This document shows positions 51,180-58,737 of a stretch of DNA of 58,841 nucleotides, one piece after another; position 1 is the stretch's first letter, and each line of letters begins with the position of its first letter. The stretch is from contig NZ_BSRG01000011.1 of assembly GCF_040363165.1 (NCBI RefSeq), positions 1-58,841 of the forward strand, written 5' to 3'. The translations under genes were made by a program, and so were the position numbers. Below the pieces are notes generated by a model. The model was given only the letters and a program-made list of their open reading frames with translations. It made no database searches and was not told where the DNA came from. This DNA is from Thermus sp. LT1-2-5 (GTDB taxonomy: Bacteria > Deinococcota > Deinococci > Deinococcales > Thermaceae).

Positions 51180-51960
51180 CGGGGAGGAGGCGCAGGCCTT
51201 GGGGGACCTTCTTCCTCCCTTGGCCCAAGCGGGGTTCCTCCGCTACCGGGAGGGGTGGTGGGAGCTCACCGCCCAGGCCCTTCCCCTCCTGGAGGAGCGC
51301 CTGGCCCTTTACAAAACCCCTCCCGCCTCCAGGAAGGAGGCCTACCAGCGCCTGGGGGACGACAAGCGCTCCGCCCCCCTTTTGGGCCTCGAGGTGGCGG
51401 CCCGGGGGGTGGGGCGGGGGCGGGAAGCCTTGGGCCTGGCCCCGGCCTTCCCCGAGGGGGCCTACGCCGTCTTCCCCTGGGAGGGGTTTCTCGAGCGCAT
51501 CCGGGGGTTCCCCTTGGTCCTGGTGGAGAACCTCGAGGCCTTTCTCCGGTACCGCTTCGGGGGGCTTCGGGTTCTGGGGGAAGGGGAGGAGCGGGAGCAC
51601 CCGGCGGACTTCGTCCTGGTTTACCGGGGCGACCCCAGGGCCCGTCCCCTCCCCTGGGGGGAAGCCCTAAGGGCGCACCCGGGGGAGGTCCTCCTCGCCT
51701 TCGACCTGGACCCGGCTGGGCTCGCCATGGCGGCGGGGCTAGCGGCGGAGCTTCCCCGCTGGGGCCTGGTGGTGCCCGAGGGGCCCCTCCGGCAAGCCCT
51801 CTACCGGGAGGCCACGGCCAAGCCCGAGATGCGGGAGCGGTATCGGCGCCAGGTGGGGCGGGTGGACCCAGGCCGCTTCGCCCGGGAGCCCTTCGCCTCC
51901 TTGTGGGAGGAGCTCGCCCAATGGGCGGTGGCGGTTCCCCAGGAGCGCTACCTGGTCTGA
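51121..51960 (+). CDS. jetD: TOPRIM nuclease-like protein (JetD-like, DUF2220 type)
   Basis: 279 residues from GTG 51121. The N-terminal 75 residues look like a winged helix (CLLSGEEAQALGDLLPPLAQ; AGFLRYREGWWELTAQ). The C-terminal part shows TOPRIM acids: FPLVLVENLEAFLRYRFGG (Glu, around 135) and EVLLAFDLDPAGLAMAAGLA (DxD, around 196). That is the DUF2220/JetD pattern, where the domain cuts plasmid DNA held by the SMC complex. JetD usually has about 380-400 residues; this one is shorter at the N-terminus. Last gene of the operon; no strong terminator follows. Confidence 0.78.
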   Translation: MKRLQAIREKLKRKGRCLLSGEEAQALGDLLPPLAQAGFLRYREGWWELTAQALPLLEERLALYKTPPASRKEAYQRLGDDKRSAPLLGLEVAARGVGRGREALGLAPAFPEGAYAVFPWEGFLERIRGFPLVLVENLEAFLRYRFGGLRVLGEGEEREHPADFVLVYRGDPRARPLPWGEALRAHPGEVLLAFDLDPAGLAMAAGLAAELPRWGLVVPEGPLRQALYREATAKPEMRERYRRQVGRVDPGRFAREPFASLWEELAQWAVAVPQERYLV

Positions 51961-52088
51961 GGGCGCCATGATTGTGAGGGGCTCGAGGATAGAATGAAAA
52001 AGGTAGCCCTGGGACTGTCCCACTATCCCTCCGGGCGGAACGCGCTACGCCATGGTGAAGGAGTACGAAACCATCTAGGAGGTGGGTT
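51961..52088 (+). other. Gap with a decayed copy of the DUF433 promoter and a gene tail
   Basis: GGGGCTCGAGGATAGAATGAA (51977-51997) also occurs just before the DUF433 gene at 53684 (53660-53680). In this copy the start codon position has GTA, so the gene is dead. Further on, GTRYAMVKEYETI followed by a stop (52038-52079) looks like the genuine C-terminus of a lost small protein. The ribosome site AGGAGGTG for the next gene ends the gap. Confidence 0.45.
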
Positions 52089-52453
52089 GTGCGCAGGCTT
52101 TCTCTAGTCTTGGTTGCGGTGGGGTCCCTTCTCCTGGGGGGATGTAACCTTCTGAACTGGGCGCGTACGGACTATGTTGAGCTATTTTACTACCCGAAAG
52201 ACCCCAAGGTCTGTCCGGAGGGCATTCTCGTTCGCATGGACATTGTGGAACCGGACTCGGTTTTGGGCGTGTATTACGACGACGGTCCAAGCGCAGACTT
52301 CTTGACGCCCGTACTCAGGCTAAGCGAAAACTCCTTCCTCATAACCAAACCCGCAATATTTCCAGAAAATCCAGGGGAGATAGACAGGGAGGGTCCTTGG
52401 ATCTATCAGCGTAGGGGGTACTACGCAGTAACCCTAATGAGCGTGCATAGTCA

Positions 52454-52462
52454 ATACACCTT
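52454..52462 (+). repeat. Target-site duplication, left copy
   Basis: ATACACCTT, identical to 53438-53446 on the other side of the IS. Confidence 0.9.
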
Positions 52463-52470
52463 GGGCTTGC

Positions 52471-53031
52471 CTAGTAAATCGCCTTGTACCCCGGCGGGGG
52501 AGGGAGAAGGGAAAGGAGAACCCTCAGCGCGTAGACCACAAGCTCCAAGAGCGCACGCACCCTCGCCGTCTTGGGCTCGCGCTCAAGGAGATACCCACCC
52601 CCAAGCCGCGTCTTCATCCCCCCAAACACCCCCTCCACCACCCCACGAAACCGGTACACCCCAGGGTCCCACACCTCCCGCCCCCAGGCCCGCAACCCCT
52701 CCCGCACCTCGCCTCCGCCCCGCAACCGGATCTGGGGACTAAGCCCCAGCTCCGCTACCCTCTCCCACACCTCCCGCCCGTCAAACCCCGCGTCCGCCAG
52801 CAACCTTCCCCCACGGGGACGAAACCTCCCCAAGGCCCAAGCCCCCAGAACAGGGTCCGGCGCGTACCCCGCCCCCACACTCCCCCCAAAGGGCCAGAGG
52901 AGCTTCCTCCGCCGCTCCCACCGCACCAGGGCCAGGAGCCGGCTATGCCCCCGCGCCCGCCGCGCCTCCGCCCCCCGGCGGTACCGCAGAATTTGGTCCT
53001 CGCTCCGGTAGCTCAGGCCGGTGGTGTCCAT
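52471..53031 (-). CDS. IS transposase, second reading frame (catalytic part)
   Basis: Opens at MDTTGLSYRS (ATG 53031) and holds all three acidic residues of a DDE core: Asp in MDTTGLS, Asp in LLADAGFDG and Glu in VVEGVFGG. It ends LLSLLPPPPGYKAIY eight bases from the IS end. It needs a frameshift from the first frame, or its own start at the ATG, to be made. Confidence 0.8.
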   Translation of the reverse strand: MDTTGLSYRSEDQILRYRRGAEARRARGHSRLLALVRWERRRKLLWPFGGSVGAGYAPDPVLGAWALGRFRPRGGRLLADAGFDGREVWERVAELGLSPQIRLRGGGEVREGLRAWGREVWDPGVYRFRGVVEGVFGGMKTRLGGGYLLEREPKTARVRALLELVVYALRVLLSLLPPPPGYKAIY

Positions 53032-53392
53032 GAGGTAAAAGGGGGTCAGGGTCTTGGGGCGGGAGGTGGGCCTCCACCTCCTGGGCCAGGCGGTGGAGGA
53101 GGTCCTCCAGGAGGCTCGGGTCTAGGTGGTGGAGGGCGTAGCGGGCGAGGGATGGAGGGGAGGGGAAGGGTTCTTCCATCAGGTCATGAAGGAGGGCTTC
53201 GGTCTTGCGGTAGGTGAGCTTGTAGAAGACGCGAAAGAGGAGGAGGGCGAGGTAGAGGGCGTGGGCGTAGCGCCAGGGTCTGCCCCTTCGGCCCTTGGGG
53301 GTGGGAGGGGCGACCTCCTGGGCCAGGCGAAGGCAGTGGGTGAGGACCTCCTTGGGGCTTGGTTCTCGTCGGGGAAAGCCGCGCTTGCCCAT
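52943..53392 (-). CDS. IS transposase, first reading frame (N-terminal part)
   Basis: ATG at 53392 is the first inside the element (an upstream in-frame ATG lies in flanking DNA). It reads GKRGFPRREPSPKEVLTHCL, GRRGRPWRYAHALYLALLLF and YALHHLDPSLLEDLLHRLAQ, a helical N-terminal DNA-binding part. After about 53035 the frame turns to proline/glycine noise, and sense continues in the second frame, one base forward, at the run CCCCCTTTTAC. Confidence 0.75.
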   Translation of the reverse strand: MGKRGFPRREPSPKEVLTHCLRLAQEVAPPTPKGRRGRPWRYAHALYLALLLFRVFYKLTYRKTEALLHDLMEEPFPSPPSLARYALHHLDPSLLEDLLHRLAQEVEAHLPPQDPDPLLPHGHHRPELPERGPNSAVPPGGGGAAGAGA

Positions 53393-53437
53393 GGCTCTAG
53401 GATGAATGACTCGGGGTGGAGTTTGCAAGGCAAGCCC

Positions 53438-53446
53438 ATACACCTT
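53438..53446 (+). repeat. Target-site duplication, right copy
   Basis: ATACACCTT, matching 52454-52462. Confidence 0.9.
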
Positions 53447-53670
53447 CCACTTCTATTGCCACGGAAGCGGGCGGCCACAGGACGAGAGCTTCACCTTTTT
53501 AAGTGCAGATCGGGGAGGTAGGCTCTTCCTCATAGAAGACCCCAACCGCCCCTCGGGCTTTGCGGTACGCTACATCGATTACCGTCAGGAATAGGACACA
53601 GGCTTTGCCCTTACACGCCCCTCCCTGTTTGGGGGGGCTTAGCCCTTTCATCGTCACGGGGGCTCGAGGA

Positions 53671-53676
53671 TAGAAT
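53671..53676 (+). promoter_or_regulatory. -10 box of the DUF433 gene (leaderless type)
   Basis: TAGAAT lies seven bases before the ATG at 53684. The ATG at 53675 overlaps the box itself, so the downstream ATG is preferred. The -35 is weak (TTCATC, 18 bases upstream). Confidence 0.5.
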
Positions 53677-53683
53677 GAAGGCC

Positions 53684-53899
53684 ATGAGGGAGCTCATCGC
53701 CGCCGACCCCGAGGTCATGCTCGGCAAGGCCGTGGTGGCGGGCACCCGCATTACCGTGGAAGAGATCCTCCGCCGCTTGGCCGCTGGGGAGGGCCCTGAG
53801 GAGATCCTCGAGGCCCCCCCCCGGCTCACCCCGGAGGGGCTACGGGCGGCCCTCTTGTGTGGGGCGGAGGTCCTAGGCGGGCTACTGCGAGCTTCCTGA
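53684..53899 (+). CDS. DUF433 domain protein, antitoxin-like
   Basis: 71 residues starting MRELIAADPEVMLGKAVVAG, then TRITVEEILRRLAAGEGPEE and PRLTPEGLRAALLCGAEVL. This is the DUF433 winged-helix pattern (GKPVIRGTRITV...). Such proteins are often antitoxins for a DUF5615/PIN-like toxin encoded next, but here a terminator follows directly, so it is an orphan. The start is set by the -10 spacing. Confidence 0.85.
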   Translation: MRELIAADPEVMLGKAVVAGTRITVEEILRRLAAGEGPEEILEAPPRLTPEGLRAALLCGAEVLGGLLRAS

Positions 53900-53911
53900 G
53901 GGCAAAAGGAA

Positions 53912-53939
53912 AAGCCCCCGGTCATCAAGCCGGGGGCTT
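53912..53939. terminator. Bidirectional terminator
   Basis: AAGCCCCCGG, eight-base loop, CCGGGGGCTT: a perfect ten-base-pair stem with A and T at its feet. It lies between the convergent stops of the DUF433 gene and the large lipoprotein gene and can serve both. Confidence 0.85.
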
Positions 53940-53953
53940 ACGTCCGATGGCGG

Positions 53954-55612
53954 CTAGGGAAGGGTGTAGCTGTTGCCCAGGCCGTTGACCTCCACGTTTG
54001 CCAGGGCGAGGTCCACGCCCTGGAGGGCGCTTTCAGAAGGAAGAACCCCACCCATGAAAAGCTCTTCCCAAGCGAAGTTCGTGGCGTTGCGAATCAGGGC
54101 CGTAGCCGCTACCCTCCTGGAGGAAGCCGTGGTGTCCTCCTGGTAACCGAGCTGTGCGCCCGCATCGGGAGGGGCGTAGGTGGTGCCGTTGCTTCCGGGG
54201 AAGAAGGTGGCGTAGAGGACGATCGAGCCTCCCGTGGTGGCGTCCTTCAGGAAGCCCCAAGCCTGAAGGGCGTAGAGGCGAGCGTCTGGGTGGTTCAGGG
54301 TGAAGGTGGAGCCGGAAACGCTCAGGGAGCCAGAGGGCCAAGGCTGGGGCACGGCGACGTTCCAGTCCTGCCCACCCGTGTCCTTGAGGGCGAACAGGTT
54401 CTGTCCCCCGCCTGTAGCGCTGATCTCGGCGGAGAACAGGCCCACGTACACCCCTCCTTCAGCGCTGGAAAGGGTTCCGTAGCGGTTGATGCCCCCCATG
54501 AAGGCCGCATCCTTCATGCCGTTCTTGAAGTAGAGCACATAGGCCCAACCCTGGGCTCCCTGGGGGAGGGTGGCGCTGATGGCCCGGACGGCGTCGAAGG
54601 GTTGCCAGCCTTGGTTGTCCACGGTGTAAGTCTGCCCGCCCTGCACGTTGAGGTTCACCCGCTTCCACCCTAGGGGCAGGACGTCCGTGGGTGTGTTATT
54701 GACAACGGTCACCCGGTGGACGGTGAAGACCAGGTCTTGGGAGCCAGCCGGGTGGTAGGCGTTGATGGTGGTTTGGCCTCCAGACAGCGGCCTCATGCTA
54801 TTGAAGCTAAGCGCCACGATGTCCCCGTCCTGCACCGTGGTGTTCCCGATGGTGGCAGGCACTTGAACGACGAAGCTAGCGGAAACGTAGTTGCTGGTCT
54901 GGGGAGCGTAGCAGGTGAGCGGCACCCGGCTCAGCTGCGCGGGGTTAGCCTTGACGTGGTAAAGGGCGTCCTGGTACAAGGCGTCCCTGCACCGGGCCAC
55001 CACCTGGTACTCCCCGCTCGCCTGGAAGGTGGCCTGGCCGTTTGTGAAGTTCAGGGCCTGCCAGCTTCCCGAGCCCACCCGGTAGAAGGCCCCCTGGAGG
55101 GTGCCCTGGGGGTCCACCAGGGTCACGGTGACGGTGGCGCTGCCGCCGCCCCCGCCCCCCTGCACCGTGAGGGTCAGGGTGGCGGTCCTATCCGGCTGCC
55201 CCTGGGCCCGCCCCTTGAGGGTCAGACTGTACTGCCCCGCGGGCACCTGCGCCCCCACCTGCAGGGTCAGGGCGCTGCTGTTCCCCGCGGCGGGGTTCGG
55301 GTTGAAGGACCAGGCGATCTTGTCCGGAGCCGGGCCCGTGGCCAGGGGCGCGTTCCCCTCCACAGAGAGGGTAACCGCCCCCGTGAAGTTCTGCCGGACA
55401 ACGGCGACCTCCACCTGTCCCTGGCCCCCCTGAACCACGGTAAGGGCGCTTTGGGCCGGCTGGAGGGTGTAGCTGGCCGTCCCCCCGCCGCCCCCGCCCC
55501 CACCGCTTCCACCGCCACCCCCACTGCCGCCCGAGCCCGTGCCCCCCTGGCCCCCGCAGGCGGCGAGGACGAGGGCCAGGGCTACACCGAGAAGGGTCAA
55601 ACGTCCATGCAT
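53954..55612 (-). CDS. Surface lipoprotein with glycine linker and Ig-like repeats
   Basis: 552 residues from ATG 55612, after GGAGGTGA; the long open frame upstream belongs to decayed transposase DNA. Lipobox ALALVLAACGG, then a run of about 35 Gly/Ser residues. Ig-like repeats: SALTVVQGGQGQVEVAVVRQ and NFTGAVTLSVEG. A middle part reads VDPQGTLQGAFYRVGSGSWQ, and a C-terminal adhesin-like half includes GGINRYGTLSSAEGGVYVG. A TACAAT in GGATACAATAGATAC (about 55640-55655) is a likely -10. Exposed on the cell surface; function unknown. Confidence 0.8.
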   Translation of the reverse strand: MHGRLTLLGVALALVLAACGGQGGTGSGGSGGGGGSGGGGGGGGTASYTLQPAQSALTVVQGGQGQVEVAVVRQNFTGAVTLSVEGNAPLATGPAPDKIAWSFNPNPAAGNSSALTLQVGAQVPAGQYSLTLKGRAQGQPDRTATLTLTVQGGGGGGSATVTVTLVDPQGTLQGAFYRVGSGSWQALNFTNGQATFQASGEYQVVARCRDALYQDALYHVKANPAQLSRVPLTCYAPQTSNYVSASFVVQVPATIGNTTVQDGDIVALSFNSMRPLSGGQTTINAYHPAGSQDLVFTVHRVTVVNNTPTDVLPLGWKRVNLNVQGGQTYTVDNQGWQPFDAVRAISATLPQGAQGWAYVLYFKNGMKDAAFMGGINRYGTLSSAEGGVYVGLFSAEISATGGGQNLFALKDTGGQDWNVAVPQPWPSGSLSVSGSTFTLNHPDARLYALQAWGFLKDATTGGSIVLYATFFPGSNGTTYAPPDAGAQLGYQEDTTASSRRVAATALIRNATNFAWEELFMGGVLPSESALQGVDLALANVEVNGLGNSYTLP

Positions 55613-55689
55613 CGCTTCACCTCCATAGCGTGGGGGGTCCCCCGTATCTATTGTATCCATGGCGTACCCGAGAGGGGAAAGGTAGCGCC

Positions 55690-56540
55690 CCTTACCGCCG
55701 CCCCTACCCACCTTCGGGGAACGGGTAGCGAAACCAGGACACGGACACGGGAAAGCGCAACCCCCTGAGGTACACCCGGCTCCTTTGGCGGCGCAACCGG
55801 GAGAGGAGAAGTCCCCCACCGTCTTGTGGTCCCACCGCGTTCCCACGATCCCCTCAAACCCCATGGCTCTTGCCCCATCTGGGAAGGGAAGGGTACTGAA
55901 GGCGGCATCCGCCGTCACCAGGAAGCGGAAGGCTTTGCGGAGCCAAGGAACGATGGCATCGGAGAGCGAGGAGGGAGAAGGCCTTCTCCCCCGCGCCCCG
56001 TCAGAGGCGGTAGGTCCAAGGGATGAGAAAATTTCCGTAGACCCGGTAGACCCCTACCAAGCGGCGGCCCCACTTCCTGTGGAAGAAGGAGGGGAGCAAA
56101 GGCTTAAAGCGGCCCCGCCTCTCCAGATGGCCCCTACGGGGCTGATCCAGGGAGACCAGGTCCAGGACCGCCTGGAGCCCGGGCTTGGAGCCTCGTTGCT
56201 GCCCGGCCTTATCCCGGGATTTTCCCCCTCCTTGTGGGCGAGGCGGGCTAGGGTCCGGGTGCGCCAGGGGTAACGGTTGAAGGAGCGGGAGAGGGCAACA
56301 AGGGATTGGGTGGGACTGTGCTGGGGCCCGGCCTTGGCGGTGCTTTGGCGGAGAAGGAGGAGGAAGGCTTTGAGGGAGGCTTGCGGAAGGGCCACGATGG
56401 CCGAGGTCAGGGCTGAAGGGCGCAACTTGAGTGAAGATGGAAAGCCCACGATCTCTTTGAAGTCCCCCGGTGCGCACCAACTGGCACAACGGTTGGGCTT
56501 GGCGTTCCCAGGCCAAGAGGGGGTGGTAGAACGCTCGCTT
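55690..56540 (-). pseudogene. Decayed IS4-type transposase
   Basis: Pieces in different frames are recognisable reading leftwards: SLKAFLLLLRQSTAKAG, SFNRYPWRTRTLARLAHK, LQAVLDLVSLDQPRRG, PSFFHRKWGRRLVGVYRVYG with IPWTYRL, then ADAAFSTLPFPDGARAMGFE and IVGTRWDHKTV. Together they follow the order of a Thermus IS4-like DDE transposase (NRYPW..., VVLDLV, FHxKWG...VYG, ADAAF). At least four frameshifts and several deletions make it inactive. I could not find its ends. Confidence 0.6.
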
Positions 56541-56940
56541 CCCCGCCTCCGAAGGGGCCGCTGAAGGCGTGGGGAAGGGTGCAGGGTGGGGGCACGGCCT
56601 GGGCCGCTCCATCCCTTGGGCGACATGTGAACCCGCACGGATTGGGCTCCTGGAGGGGCGCGTGGCTGGGAGCGGGTACTGGGGAACTCGGGCGCTTGGG
56701 GGGAGCGCTTCCTTTGGGTGGCGCACCTCGAGGCCCAACGCATCTCTTTTCGGGGCTCCCCCTTGTCCTCCCCCTACTCCAGGGGCCCCTCCGCCTGGGC
56801 TCCTGCTTCGAAGGGTGGGTCTGACCCTCCATTGAGCTCAACCAAACCTGAGTGTCCGAGGCCGGTTAAGGAACCTGTAAGCCCCCCTGGGGAGGATGAG
56901 GGTAGGGACCCGGGAGGGTTCCCTAGTTGGAGGTGGCGTC
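56541..56940. other. Intergenic stretch without recognisable gene
   Basis: About 400 bases upstream of the beta-propeller lipoprotein. No frame shows a motif or plausible codon bias. Near the right end GGAGGTGGCG is the ribosome site for the next gene. Probably decayed flank of the transposase. Confidence 0.4.
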
Positions 56941-58308
56941 ATGCGGAAGACGAATTGGCTTTTAGCTTTGGGCCTCGCCCTGCTCCTCGCCGCCTGCGGG
57001 GGCGGGGCCGGAGGAAACGGCGGGGGAAGTGGCAACGGGGGTAGCGGAACCCGAACCGATCTGAGCCTTGTGAGCGTCGATCCACAAGATCCCCACGTTC
57101 GTCAGGGAAAGACGTTGTCCCTCACCCTCACCCTGGCTTCCCAAAGCGGCTTCCAGGGGCAGGTCACCCTCCAGGTGACGGAAGGGGGCCAACCCCCCAC
57201 CTGGCTCAGCCCCACCTCGGTGGAGCGGACGCTGAACGTGCCGGCGGGGGGACAGGTGCAACAAACGCTAAACGTCGCCATAGCCCCGGACGCCCCGGCT
57301 GGACCCCACACGCTAAAGGTGGGTGTGGTCTACGGGGAGGGGTCCGCTGAGAGGGATCTCACGGTCACCGTGACCCCGCTTTGGACCATCGTGGAACCCG
57401 TCGTGGACCCTTCTCTTCTAAAAGTCAAATACAGCAACGGACGCTTTCTGGCCTTGAGCGCACTGTGGCAAACCCAACGTCTGCAGGACATTTGGATCTC
57501 CGCCGATGGCCGGACCTGGTCGCGGGTGAGCATCGATCCGGGTGAATCTCGCCTTTCGGACATCGCATACGACGGAAGCGGCACCTACCTTGCGGTGGGG
57601 CCCGACAGCACCGTGCTCCAGTCCCAGGATGGGCAGACGTGGTCCAGGGTAAACACCCCATTCAGCCGCTTTGCGGTCCTCACTAGCGTGGTTTACGCCG
57701 CCGGCAAGTGGGTCCTCGGGAGCAACTACGGTATCCACCTTTATGACGGAACCGATTGGCAGACTATCGTCCCTACCGGCCAAGACCACGCTCTGGATGA
57801 TGCTCTCTTCGTAGCCTACGGCAACGGCAAGTTTGTGGTGGCGGGAAGGGGCGTCGGCAGCAACCAGTCCGGTGTGGGGGAGGGGCTTGTCATCTACACC
57901 TCCGAGGACGGGGTGACCTGGCGGCAGACCTTCTTCTACCGAGATCCCTACTACTCCACAGCCTACCCGAGGAGTCTCATTTACGATGCCGAAGAGGGAC
58001 GGTTCCTCTTGGCGGGGGACACCCAGGGAAACATCAGCCAATTCTTCGTGTTCGCCTCCCCCGACGGGAACCGATGGCAGCCCATCCACGGGGGTGGCCT
58101 CCCGGTTGCCACACGGGTGCGTGGCCTTGCCTTCGGGAGCGGCACGTATCTCCTAATCATAGAGAGGCCGGAAGGCCCAGTGGTCTACTCCATCAACCCG
58201 GGAGTTTCTGGTGAGCGGCGAGAACCCATCAGTGGCATCTTTAGCTTAGCCTACGGGAACAGCCAGTTTATTGGGGTCGGAACGAGCATCGCTATCCGCC
58301 AGCCTTGA
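56941..58308 (+). CDS. Lipoprotein with glycine linker, Ig-like domain and beta-propeller repeats
   Basis: 455 residues, ATG 56941 with GGAGGTGGCGTC upstream. Lipobox LALGLALLLAACGG followed by a Gly/Ser/Asn linker. An Ig-like domain at about 38-140 (LSVTLASQSG-type; QVTLQVTEGGQPPTWLSP). Then six or more blade-like repeats of the form SxDGxxWxxV: WISADGRTWSRVSIDPGESR, LQSQDGQTWSRVNTPFSRFA, YTSEDGVTWRQTFFYRDPYY and FASPDGNRWQPIHGGG. The pattern is that of sialidase/YCF48-like propellers that bind rather than cut. Surface-anchored; ligand unknown. Confidence 0.8.
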   Translation: MRKTNWLLALGLALLLAACGGGAGGNGGGSGNGGSGTRTDLSLVSVDPQDPHVRQGKTLSLTLTLASQSGFQGQVTLQVTEGGQPPTWLSPTSVERTLNVPAGGQVQQTLNVAIAPDAPAGPHTLKVGVVYGEGSAERDLTVTVTPLWTIVEPVVDPSLLKVKYSNGRFLALSALWQTQRLQDIWISADGRTWSRVSIDPGESRLSDIAYDGSGTYLAVGPDSTVLQSQDGQTWSRVNTPFSRFAVLTSVVYAAGKWVLGSNYGIHLYDGTDWQTIVPTGQDHALDDALFVAYGNGKFVVAGRGVGSNQSGVGEGLVIYTSEDGVTWRQTFFYRDPYYSTAYPRSLIYDAEEGRFLLAGDTQGNISQFFVFASPDGNRWQPIHGGGLPVATRVRGLAFGSGTYLLIIERPEGPVVYSINPGVSGERREPISGIFSLAYGNSQFIGVGTSIAIRQP

Positions 58309-58356
58309 GGGGGAGCGAGAAAACGCGAGAAGGTAACCACGAGGAAGTTGGCTTGA

Positions 58357-58737
58357 ATTTCAAGTCTAGCCCTTCTCCCTCTCCTCGCCGCCTGCGGAGG
58401 GCAGGGGGGCACGGGCTCGGGCGGCGGAGGAAGTGGCGGCGGTGGGGGTGGAGGCGGCGGGAGCGGCGGCACGAGTGGTACCGTGAACACGCCGGGGGGC
58501 CAGGTGCAGGTATCCCTCCAGGGGGGCACCTTCACCCGAGGGCCTTCCCCCACCCAGGTGACGGCCAGCGGCTACCAGACCCCCTACGGGGGCATCGCCT
58601 TCACCGCCCGCCTTCCCCAGGCGGGGGGGACGCTCACGGTGACCCTGACCTTCCCCCGGGACATCCCCCAGGGGGCGGTGCTCCTCAAGTGCCTGAATGG
58701 CGGCTGCAGTCCCATCCACCCACATTCCGCACCCCCT
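58357..58737 (+). pseudogene. Third glycine-linker lipoprotein, start lost and end truncated
   Basis: The frame SLALLPLLAACGGQGGTGSG continues into a long Gly/Ser linker. A domain follows with QVQVSLQGGTFTRGPSPTQV, TPYGGIAFTARLPQAGGTLT and VTLTFPRDIPQGAVLLKC, the choice-of-anchor U-type end of Thermus surface proteins. A TGA stands directly before the signal sequence (58354-58356) and no start codon is in frame, so an indel has destroyed the 5' end. After NGGC the frame runs into the opposite-strand gene. The linker DNA is nearly identical, in inverse orientation, to that at about 55495-55570. Confidence 0.65.

Larger units (their letters stand above)
52463..53437 (-). mobile_element. Complete 975-bp insertion sequence (DDE transposase, IS5/IS4-like)
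   Basis: The ends are inverted repeats beginning GGGCTTGCCT on both sides, and a 9-base target duplication flanks it. Inside are two overlapping minus-strand reading frames. DDE residues are seen in the second: MDTTGLSYRSEDQ, LLADAGFDGREVWERV and FRGVVEGVFGGMKTRLGGGY. A deleted copy lies at 29457-29882. The exact family needs comparison with ISfinder; the 9-base duplication and short length fit the IS5 family, IS903-like group. Confidence 0.9.
52089..53594 (+). pseudogene. Lipoprotein gene split by an IS insertion
   Basis: GTG 52089 follows AGGAGGTG. The first part has the lipobox VGSLLLGGCNLLNW and reads to SVHSQYT at 52462. The second part, from 53447, reads FHFYCHGSGRPQDESFTFLS to the stop at 53594. 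Removing the IS and one copy of the 9-base duplication joins both parts in one frame, giving a lipoprotein of about 173 residues with no other damage, so the insertion is young. No family recognised. A weak hairpin (CCCCTCCC/GGGGGGG, 53618-53637) follows. Confidence 0.85.

Noticed and set aside
54716-55768. 350-residue plus-strand frame over the large lipoprotein
   Set aside because: Gly/His/Val-rich mirror translation of the minus-strand gene, no motif.
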